Below, piece by piece: positions 1 to 5,441 of a DNA stretch of 5,441 nt (its first letter is position 1; each line of letters starts with the position of its first letter). Made by a program: the position numbers and the translations under genes. The notes under the pieces were generated by a model. The model did not search any database. It was not told the DNA's origin and saw only the letters and a program-made list of their open reading frames with translations. Source of the DNA: Propionibacteriaceae bacterium (GTDB lineage: Bacteria > Actinomycetota > Actinomycetes > Propionibacteriales > Propionibacteriaceae); contig DAIEHO010000352.1 in the NCBI GenBank assembly GCA_027353565.1, forward strand, positions 1 to 5,441. Direction: 5' to 3'.

Positions 1-73
1 CCCGTGGGGGCCATGCAACCACCACGGTCACGTGTTGCTAACGAATGTGAAGAATTCACAGGGTCCTGCCTTG

Positions 74-2248
74 TCAGAGCACTTTTCTCGGGCGTGCGTA
101 GTAGCAGGCGACCCGATGGTCAACTGTTGGATCACCATGGCTGCGGACGGATGCCGTCGTTGTCGTCACATCGTCGAGACCGACGACCTCCCCACCCGGA
201 GCGGGGTCGAGCGGTGGCATCGCTTCGAGGCACGGCGTGCGCTGGTCGGGGGTGAGCCCTTCGAAGATCGGGCATCGGGTGCGGAACGTGCAGCCCGACG
301 GAGGGCTCGCCGGGCTCGGCAGGTCGCCGTGCAGCAGGATGCGTGTCCTGGTCCGTTCCGTCCGCGGATCCGGTATCGGGATCGCCGAGAGGAGCGCCTG
401 CGTGTACGGATGGCTCGGCCGGTCGTACACCTCGGCCACCGTTCCGATCTCGACGATCTTCCCGAGGTACATCACGGCGACGCGGTCGGCGATGTGCCGG
501 ATCACGGCAAGGTCATGCGCGACGAACAGGTACGACAGCGTGAGGCGCCGCTTGAGCTCTTCGAGCAGGTTGATGATCCCAGCCTGGATCGACACGTCCA
601 GCGCCGAGACCGGCTCGTCCAGCACGATCAGCTCTGGCTCCAGCGCGAGCGCCCGAGCGATCCCGATGCGCTGGCGCTGGCCCCCCGAGAAGTGCTGCGG
701 GTAACGGTTGGCGTGCCCTGGTTCCAGCCCGACCGTACGGAGGAGCTCCATCACGCGGGCCTCGATCCTGCTCTTCGACCACCCGTGGACGCCGAGCGGC
801 TCGGCGATGATGTCGAAGATCGGCATCCGTGGGTCGAGCGAGGCCATCGGGTCCTGGAACACGACGGAGAGGTCGCGGCGCATGGTCTTCTTCTGCTGCC
901 GGCTCAGCGCCGAGGTGTCCTTGCCGAACACGACGATCGTGCCGTCTGTGGGTGCGTGGAGGTTGAGGATCTCCAGCAGCGTCGTCGACTTCCCGCAGCC
1001 GGACTCCCCGACGAGACCCAGCGTCTCGCCGCGACGCAGGTCGAGGTCGATGCCGTCCACCGCGTACACGGTTCCGACCCGGCGGCGCAGCACAGCACCC
1101 TTCATGAGGGGGTAGTGCCTCTTCATGCCCGCCAGGCTCAGCACCGTGTCGCGTTGGTCGCGAGGCTCGGACGCGAGCACGGTGTCATCGAGCGGGGGTA
1201 CGGGGAAGATATCCGTACTGGTCAGGTGCTCCGTGCGGATCCGGTCGCTCTCCCAGCATGCCGCAGTGTGGTCGGGACCGACGCTCGCGAGGTCGGGCTC
1301 CTCCTCGCGACAGCCGGCGTGCGCGAGCGGGCAGCGTGGGACGAACGGACAGCCCGGTGGCAGGTCCACCACCGTCGGCGGGTTGCCCTGCAGCGTCGCG
1401 AGCGGCTCAGCGTTCGACGCGTCCAGGCGTGGTACGGCGCCGAGCAGACCGATCGTGTACGGCATGCGTGGCGTGTAGAAGATGTCGTCCACACTGCCCT
1501 GCTCGACCGGCCGCCCCGCGTACATGACGGTGACGCTGTCCGACATCCCCGCTACGACGCCGAGGTCGTGGGTGATGAGGACGACGGCGGCGCCGGTCTC
1601 CCTCTGCGCGGTCCTCAGCACCTCGAGCACCTGTGCCTGGATCGTCACGTCGAGCGCGGTCGTCGGCTCGTCGGCGATGATCACGTCGGGGTCGTTCGCG
1701 ATCGCCTGGGCGATCATCGCGCGCTGCCGCATCCCTCCGGAGAACTCGTGCGGGAACGACTTCACGCGCAGCGCCGGGTTCGGGATGCCCACCAGGTCGA
1801 GGAGCTCGACGGCCCGCTTCCACGCGTGCGCACGTCCCACGTCGTGATGCGTCTGGATCGCCTCGACGATCTGGTCGCCGATCGTGTAGACGGGCGTCAG
1901 CGCGCTGAGCGGATCCTGGAAGATCATCGCCAGGTCTTCTCCGCGGATCCGTGACATCTCGGCGTCACTGAGACCGATGAGCTCCCGCCCGTGAAGCGTG
2001 ATGGAGCCGGTGACACGGGCAGTACGCGGGTGGAGACCCATGATCGCGAGGCTCGTCACGGACTTGCCGGAGCCCGACTCGCCGACGATCGCCATGGTCT
2101 CGCCGGCGCGCAGGTCGAAGCTGAGCCCACGGACGGCCTTCACGGGCCCCGCCTCGCTGGGGAACGTCACGTGAAGGTTGCGGACGCTGAGGACGACGTC
2201 TCCGGTCGCCGTCTGACGCTGGTTGGTGGCGGGTGTCGCCATCGTCAT
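74..2248 (-). CDS. Fused peptide-type ABC transporter ATPase (DppD-DppF fusion)
   Basis: This 724-residue cytoplasmic protein carries both ATP-hydrolysing domains of a peptide/nickel-family importer and should energise the two permeases encoded just upstream. Domain 1 has Walker A GESGSGKS (56-63), Q-loop Q111, signature FSGGMRQR (169-176), Walker B ending D193-E194 and switch H227. Domain 2 has GESGCGKS (414-421), Q465, FSGGQRQR (520-527), D544-E545 and H578. All catalytic motifs are intact in both halves. Each domain ends in an oligopeptide-type C-terminal extension (Oligo_HPY) with four cysteines: C300, C306, C313, C331 and C653, C659, C673, C715. In the DppD family such cysteines can bind an iron-sulphur cluster. 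The second extension carries a long Thr-rich loop between C673 and C715. The reading frame is open much further upstream, but that part is the shadow of the permease gene. The ATG at 2248 is chosen because it has GGAGG six bases upstream and overlaps the permease stop as ATGA. Fused D-F ATPases are known in actinobacteria. The substrate is unknown. Confidence 0.95.
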   Translation of the reverse strand: MTMATPATNQRQTATGDVVLSVRNLHVTFPSEAGPVKAVRGLSFDLRAGETMAIVGESGSGKSVTSLAIMGLHPRTARVTGSITLHGRELIGLSDAEMSRIRGEDLAMIFQDPLSALTPVYTIGDQIVEAIQTHHDVGRAHAWKRAVELLDLVGIPNPALRVKSFPHEFSGGMRQRAMIAQAIANDPDVIIADEPTTALDVTIQAQVLEVLRTAQRETGAAVVLITHDLGVVAGMSDSVTVMYAGRPVEQGSVDDIFYTPRMPYTIGLLGAVPRLDASNAEPLATLQGNPPTVVDLPPGCPFVPRCPLAHAGCREEEPDLASVGPDHTAACWESDRIRTEHLTSTDIFPVPPLDDTVLASEPRDQRDTVLSLAGMKRHYPLMKGAVLRRRVGTVYAVDGIDLDLRRGETLGLVGESGCGKSTTLLEILNLHAPTDGTIVVFGKDTSALSRQQKKTMRRDLSVVFQDPMASLDPRMPIFDIIAEPLGVHGWSKSRIEARVMELLRTVGLEPGHANRYPQHFSGGQRQRIGIARALALEPELIVLDEPVSALDVSIQAGIINLLEELKRRLTLSYLFVAHDLAVIRHIADRVAVMYLGKIVEIGTVAEVYDRPSHPYTQALLSAIPIPDPRTERTRTRILLHGDLPSPASPPSGCTFRTRCPIFEGLTPDQRTPCLEAMPPLDPAPGGEVVGLDDVTTTTASVRSHGDPTVDHRVACYYARPRKVL

Positions 2249-3186
2249 GCCTGGCCTCCGGACATCGACGTCGGGTCGAGCGCGTCGCGGAGCCCGTCGC
2301 CGAGCGCGTTGACGCACATGACGAGGAGTACGAGCACGCTCGCCGGCGCGAGGAAGATCCACGGTGCGATCGTCGTGGACTGCGCTCCCTCTGCGATGAG
2401 GGTGCCGAGCGAGGTGTCGGGCGCTTGGACTCCGTACCCGAAGTAGGACAGGCCGGCCTCGCCGAGGATCGCGTAGCCGACGCCGAGGCACACGTCGACG
2501 ATGAGCATCGAGGCGATGTTCGGGACGATGTGACGTACGAGGAGGCGCGGGGTCGACAGCCCCATGAAACGCGCCGCCGCCACGTACTCGCGCTCCTTGA
2601 CCGACATCGACAGGCTGCGTACGACGCGAGCCGACAGCTGCCATCCGAACGCTGCCAGCAGGACCACCAGCAGCAACCAGGCGTAGTGGCCCTTCGGGCC
2701 GCCCTGCGACACGATCGCGATGAGGAAGAACGAGGGGAGGACGAGCATGAGGTCGATGACCCAGAGCCACACCTTCTCGTACCAGCCACCGATGTACGCG
2801 GCCGACGAGCCGATGAGCGCGGCCATGGTCGTCTGGATGATCGCGACCATGAAGCCGATGATGAGCGACTTGCCCAGGCCTCGGACCGTACGCGAGAGGA
2901 CGTCGAAGCCTGCTTGCGTGGTGCCGAACAGGTGCCGGGCGGACGGGGGCTTGTAGTACTGGCCGATGTCACGTTGGTCGAACTGCCACGGCAGGAGGTA
3001 CTGCCCGAAGAGGGAGATCACGACCAGGACGCCGATGAGCACGAGCCCGACGACGGCGCCGCGGTTGCGGAAGAAGCGGCGACGGATGAGCTGGCCGCGT
3101 GTGAGGCGCTTGTTGACCGGGACGAGGGGCTGCTCGAAGCCGCTCAGCGCCTCCGGCTCCTCCACTCCGCGAAAGTCGATGGACAT
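2245..3186 (-). CDS. ABC transporter permease, DppC/OppC-like
   Basis: This 313-residue inner-membrane subunit of a peptide/nickel-type importer pairs with the DppB-like permease to form the translocation channel. The N-terminus matches the OppC_N layout: a basic cytosolic stretch (RRRFFRNRGA, 36-45), then a first membrane helix at about 46-65. A family-typical HLFGTT...DVLSR segment follows (85-99). Hydrophobic segments follow at about 107-130, 140-160, 168-186, 222-243 and 276-298. The EAA coupling loop, which contacts the ATPase, lies at about 198-222 (EREYVAAARFMG and following). The C-terminal GDGLRDALDP (296-305) is the usual DppC/OppC ending. The ATG at 3186 has TGAGG upstream with a five-base spacer, and this site overlaps the stop codon of the preceding permease. 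The gene ends in an ATGA overlap with the ATPase start. Length and order are normal for the family. Confidence 0.94.
   Translation of the reverse strand: MSIDFRGVEEPEALSGFEQPLVPVNKRLTRGQLIRRRFFRNRGAVVGLVLIGVLVVISLFGQYLLPWQFDQRDIGQYYKPPSARHLFGTTQAGFDVLSRTVRGLGKSLIIGFMVAIIQTTMAALIGSSAAYIGGWYEKVWLWVIDLMLVLPSFFLIAIVSQGGPKGHYAWLLLVVLLAAFGWQLSARVVRSLSMSVKEREYVAAARFMGLSTPRLLVRHIVPNIASMLIVDVCLGVGYAILGEAGLSYFGYGVQAPDTSLGTLIAEGAQSTTIAPWIFLAPASVLVLLVMCVNALGDGLRDALDPTSMSGGQA
2249..2259 (-). promoter_or_regulatory. Ribosome binding site that fixes the ATPase start
   Basis: On the minus strand GGAGG (2259-2255) stands six bases before the ATG at 2248, inside the last codons of the preceding permease. It supports the 724-residue form over the much longer open frame. 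A second in-frame ATG two codons later (2242) is possible but is farther from the site. Confidence 0.6.
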
Positions 3187-3193
3187 CGTCGCC

Positions 3194-4183
3194 TCAGCTC
3201 AGCCGTACGCGCGGGTCGAGGAAGGCCACCATGAGGTCAGCGAGGATGGCGCCCATGAGGTAGCACATCCCGCCGAAGGCCGTGACGGCCACCACCCCGT
3301 TGATGTTCTGCTGCGAGATCGTGTCGACGCCGTAGATGCCCATGCCCTGGAAGTCGAAGATCCGCTCCGTGTACGTGGCGCCCACGAACAGGGTGGCGGC
3401 CTGGAACGCGAAGTACGTGCCGGTCGGGATGAGAGCCGTCCGGAGGGCGTGCTTCATGACGGCCTTGTTCTCGCGCAGTCCCTTGGCACGAGCGGTGCGT
3501 ACGAAGTCGGAGCCGAGCGCATCGAGCATCAGGCCACGCTGGAGCCGTTGCAGGCCGGCCAGTCCGAGCAGCGTCAGCACGAGGGTCGGCAGCACCATGT
3601 GCTGGATGCGGTCGACGACGTCAGCGAGGGGATAGCTGGGAAGGGTGCCGGTCGACTTCTCGCCGAGGAAGAGGAAGAGCTGGAATCCGACCTGCTTGTT
3701 GATGACGGTCGCGACCATCTTCGAGACCTCGCCGGTGACATATGACGGGGTCGCGACGAGGATCAGCACGAGGGCCGTCACCACGCGGTCCGAGATCCTG
3801 TACTGGCGGACAGCGCTCCAGGCGCCGAGGGCGACGCCGATGAACGTGCCGAGCAGCCAGCCGATCGTGACGAGTCGGAACGAGACCCAGATCCGTCGCC
3901 CGATCTCGTCGCCGACGTCACCTCCGCCCGGGCTCGTACCCCAGTCCCAGTGCAGGAAGACACCGCGCAGCCAGGTCGTGTAGCGGTCCCACAAGGGCAC
4001 ATGGTCGGAGACGTTCGCGGCACGCAGGATGTTCTCGATCGACTGCGGGTTGAGGGGCGGCGTCCGTACCTCGAAGAGCTGTCGCGGATGCAGCTGCGTC
4101 TGCGCGAGCACCCATGCCAGAGACACCGCGATGAACAGCAGCAGCGCGTAGTTCGCGATGCGCAGCAGCAAGTACTTGACCAT
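3194..4183 (-). CDS. ABC transporter permease, DppB/OppB-like
   Basis: This 329-residue inner-membrane subunit is the first gene of the transporter operon. It has an N-terminal membrane helix (about 5-27) and a periplasmic-side region of about 70 residues containing the family-typical WDRYTTWL...DWGTS pattern (65-84). Five more hydrophobic segments follow (about 100-121, 134-156, 195-216, 255-275 and 295-320). The EAA loop lies at about 226-253 (SDFVRTARAKGL, then a basic helix), and the protein ends in FLDPRVRLS, close to the usual DppB/OppB ending LDPR. The frame is open 81 codons farther upstream, through the repeat region and into the nuclease-like gene. That extension looks nothing like a permease, whereas the ATG at 4183 has AGGAGGT immediately upstream. 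The stop lies 7 bp before the next permease start, so the three transporter genes are probably co-transcribed. The substrate cannot be read from the permeases. Confidence 0.94.
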   Translation of the reverse strand: MVKYLLLRIANYALLLFIAVSLAWVLAQTQLHPRQLFEVRTPPLNPQSIENILRAANVSDHVPLWDRYTTWLRGVFLHWDWGTSPGGGDVGDEIGRRIWVSFRLVTIGWLLGTFIGVALGAWSAVRQYRISDRVVTALVLILVATPSYVTGEVSKMVATVINKQVGFQLFLFLGEKSTGTLPSYPLADVVDRIQHMVLPTLVLTLLGLAGLQRLQRGLMLDALGSDFVRTARAKGLRENKAVMKHALRTALIPTGTYFAFQAATLFVGATYTERIFDFQGMGIYGVDTISQQNINGVVAVTAFGGMCYLMGAILADLMVAFLDPRVRLS

Positions 4184-4193
4184 GGCACCTCCT
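4184..4193 (-). promoter_or_regulatory. Strong ribosome binding site of the DppB-like permease
   Basis: AGGAGGT (4193-4187 on the minus strand) is followed by a short three-base spacer and the ATG at 4183. It is nearly a full anti-16S match and decides the start of the first transporter gene. The spacing is a little tighter than usual. Confidence 0.65.
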
Positions 4194-4247
4194 CGACGGT
4201 TGTGGGCAACATACCTGGACCGCCGGGACTTCTGCGCCAGGACCGTA

Positions 4248-4312
4248 TCGGGGAGAGAACATAGCGGGTCGGGGAGAGAAGGTGGCGCGGTCGGGGAGAG
4301 CAGGTGGCGACC
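4248..4312 (+). repeat. Degenerate direct-repeat array, three copies at 21-22 bp spacing
   Basis: TCGGGGAGAG occurs at 4248, 4269 and 4291, so the spacing is 21 and then 22 bp. Copies 2 and 3 extend the match with (A/C)AGGTGGCG. The first copy is more diverged downstream of the core. Aligned by eye, copies 2 and 3 each match the 22-bp unit at the right end of the window at 17 of 22 positions, but on the opposite strand. The array fills much of the 131-bp gap between the nuclease-like stop and the transporter start. A spacing near two helical turns would also suit a protein-binding site array; no regulator is identified. Confidence 0.75.
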
Positions 4313-4314
4313 CG

Positions 4315-5229
4315 TTAGTGCCACGCTCGCGGACGGGGGGTCTGGCCGAGAAGTCCGCCCAGCTCGTCCTCGAACGCTGTGGAGGCTCCGAAGATGCGCT
4401 CGTACGTACCGAGGTTGAACCGCCATCCCAGGCGTCGTGAGAGGTCACCTCGCCGCGACTCGTCATTCTCCCGGTCGGAGTCCGCCGTGTGGAACTCGCG
4501 GCCGTCGTACTCGGAGGCGGTCAGGGACTCCTCGTACGCCATGTCGAGGCGCCGCTGTCTCCCGTACGAGTCGACCACAGGGTGCTGGAGCAGCGGACGT
4601 GGGAAGCCGGCATCGAGGATTCGGCACCGTTGCCAGGACTCGCCATGAGACTCCGCGAGGTCCGTCACCCGTACAGCCAGCTCCTGTGCCTGAGCCAGAC
4701 CCGGCAGCTGGTGAAGGTTGGCGACGTACGAGCGCAGATCGTCGGCGTCCAGGATCTTGGCGAACGCCATCGCATCGGCTGCCGCCAGCGCGTACGGACG
4801 TCGCTTCAACCGGAGAAGGTCCGACGCCGTACGTAGCGGGCTGGTGAGCCGAAGGCCGGAGATCTCGATCACGTCTTCGTTCGGGATGTCCTTCGACTGC
4901 CTGACGAGGGCATACCCGTCCACCGAGCGGTACCTCGCGTGCTGGACCACGTACATGGGTCGCTGCTCGAAGCGACTCCCTGGCGGTCTGGTGTCCGCGC
5001 CCAGTACGAAGGCGGCGTAGTCGTCGCTGGCGATTGCGTGGTCCGGCACGACGAGACGTGCGGCTTGCGCTCGTACGGTCCGGGAGTCAGGCACCGTGGC
5101 GTCGATTGACAGTGCGTACGCGATCCATCGCAGGAGGCCGGCTCTATGTGCTTCCTGGAACTCACGCCGCGACGAGAAGTGTCGTGCGGCTTCCCGCGTG
5201 TGGAAGGGGAGACCATTGTTGATGGGCAT
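4315..5229 (-). CDS. Putative stand-alone DUF559/Vsr-like endonuclease-domain protein
   Basis: This 304-residue protein resembles the abundant actinobacterial family annotated as endonuclease domain-containing or AbiEi-like. Residues about 8-60 fit its helix-turn-helix-like start and the linker after it, and GLRLTSPLRTASDLLRL (125-141) is the characteristic middle motif. The C-terminal half has the Vsr/DUF559-type core: ESW (E197), RLD (D229), EYDG (240-243) and H247, then an Arg-rich helix and LGWRFN (267-272). This suggests a PD-(D/E)XK-superfamily fold with acidic residues E197, D229, E240 and D242 retained. Activity and target are unknown. The ATG at 5229 is the only plausible start: the in-frame stop TGA at 5295-5293 and the start are separated only by codons without ATG, GTG or TTG. 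The Shine-Dalgarno sequence is weak (AGGG almost touching the ATG), so expression may be low or the message leaderless. No toxin partner or methylase is adjacent. The gene is unusually rich in GTAC. Confidence 0.82.
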   Translation of the reverse strand: MPINNGLPFHTREAARHFSSRREFQEAHRAGLLRWIAYALSIDATVPDSRTVRAQAARLVVPDHAIASDDYAAFVLGADTRPPGSRFEQRPMYVVQHARYRSVDGYALVRQSKDIPNEDVIEISGLRLTSPLRTASDLLRLKRRPYALAAADAMAFAKILDADDLRSYVANLHQLPGLAQAQELAVRVTDLAESHGESWQRCRILDAGFPRPLLQHPVVDSYGRQRRLDMAYEESLTASEYDGREFHTADSDRENDESRRGDLSRRLGWRFNLGTYERIFGASTAFEDELGGLLGQTPRPRAWH

Positions 5230-5355
5230 GCCCTGACTAATGCGCCACGTGGTGCACGTTCTGACAGTTGTGCACAGGATGGGTGTTGTCCATCAGCGCC
5301 CAGGTGTCTCCTGACCCCGCCTGTGGCATGCACCGGCCTTCGCGAAGGCTGCTCC
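5230..5355. other. Intergenic stretch with several short palindromes
   Basis: No gene is seen here. It contains perfect palindromes CCACGTGG (5245-5252), GTGCAC (5252-5257), TGTGCACA (5269-5276) and GCCTTCGCGAAGGC (5336-5349). It must hold the promoter of the nuclease-like gene if that gene has its own, but I find no convincing -35/-10 pair. The 14-bp palindrome directly abuts the tandem repeats and could be a hairpin or a symmetric protein site. There is no T-tract to make it a classical terminator. Confidence 0.45.
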
Positions 5356-5441
5356 GTTCTCTCCGCGACCGTGCCAGGTTCTCTCCGCGACCGTGCCAGG
5401 TTCTCTCCGCGACCGTGCCAGGTTCTCTCCGCGACCGTGCC
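5356..5441 (-). repeat. Perfect 22-bp tandem repeat array, at least four copies, cut by window edge
   Basis: Units begin at 5356, 5378, 5400 and 5422; the fourth is truncated after 20 bases by the window end. All visible copies are identical. Read on the minus strand, the unit has the core CGGTCGCGGAGAGAAC followed by CTGGCA. There are no variable spacers between units, so this is not a CRISPR array. I see no strong hairpin inside a unit and no open frame of interest across it. Perfect identity indicates recent expansion or ongoing homogenisation. A diverged, oppositely oriented version lies at 4248-4312. Confidence 0.93.

Noticed and set aside
1..27. Terminator hairpin, or the start of the next minus-strand gene at 14
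   Set aside because: CCGTGG (2-7) and CCACGG (22-27) could pair, but the stem is only six pairs with no T-tract. The ATG at 14 has a GGTGG upstream but only four codons are visible, too little to call.
32..1954. 640-codon open frame on the plus strand
   Set aside because: It is antisense to the fused ATPase, whose every motif is intact. The plus-strand product is Arg/Asp/Val/His-rich low-complexity protein with no recognisable domain, typical of a GC-rich shadow frame.
2249..2770. Upstream extension of the ATPase frame
   Set aside because: The 174 extra residues are Arg/Pro-rich, match no ATPase region and lie wholly inside the permease gene. The ATG at 2248 has a good ribosome site and couples to the permease stop.
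2233..3234. 333-codon open frame on the plus strand
   Set aside because: It is antisense to the DppC-like permease, charged and without domain features, so it is a composition artefact.
4208..4213. -10 box TATGTT for the transporter operon
   Set aside because: The hexamer and its distance to the ATG are plausible, but no -35 element is visible at the proper spacing and a similar TATGTT occurs about 50 bp upstream inside the array.
4214..4241. Inverted repeat CCTGG/CCAGG as terminator of the nuclease-like gene
   Set aside because: It has only five pairs with a long loop and no T-tract, so it is not distinguishable from chance in GC-rich DNA.
4184..4426. Upstream extension of the DppB-like frame
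   Set aside because: It runs across the repeat array and into the end of the nuclease-like gene, whereas the ATG at 4183 has AGGAGGT and begins a normal permease N-terminus.
5356..5441. CRISPR array
   Set aside because: The 22-bp units follow one another without variable spacers, and no cas genes are present.

Overview
The window is high-GC DNA (about two-thirds G+C by eye). Its codon use and protein families point to an actinobacterium, plausibly of the Nocardioides/Aeromicrobium type. That placement is inferred from style and was not tested by any search. All four supported genes lie on the minus strand, so they read from right to left.

Layout from right to left (direction of transcription). 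At 5356-5441 is an array of four identical 22-bp tandem repeats, cut by the window edge. A short non-coding stretch rich in small palindromes follows (5230-5355). Next is a stand-alone gene (5229-4315) for a protein with an N-terminal helix-turn-helix-like region and a C-terminal DUF559/Vsr-like nuclease fold. Beyond its stop codon, a second, degenerate array of the same repeat family lies in the opposite orientation (4248-4312). Then comes a tightly packed peptide-type ABC transporter operon: a DppB-like permease (4183-3194), a DppC-like permease (3186-2245) and a 724-residue protein that fuses a DppD-like and a DppF-like ATPase (2248-74). The last 73 bases hold no supported gene.

The three transporter genes form a complete importer core: two different membrane subunits and two nucleotide-binding domains in one chain. 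They sit 7 bp apart and then overlap by 4 bp (ATGA), which suggests a single transcript with translational coupling. No extracytoplasmic substrate-binding protein is encoded in the window, so the cargo (oligopeptide, dipeptide, nickel or other) cannot be assigned. The nuclease-like gene is functionally unrelated to the transporter and looks like an accessory insertion.

The least ordinary signals are the opposed arrays of one repeat family around the nuclease-like gene, and a strong excess of GTAC/CGTACG. The excess extends to choosing the rare codon GTA for valine when arginine follows.
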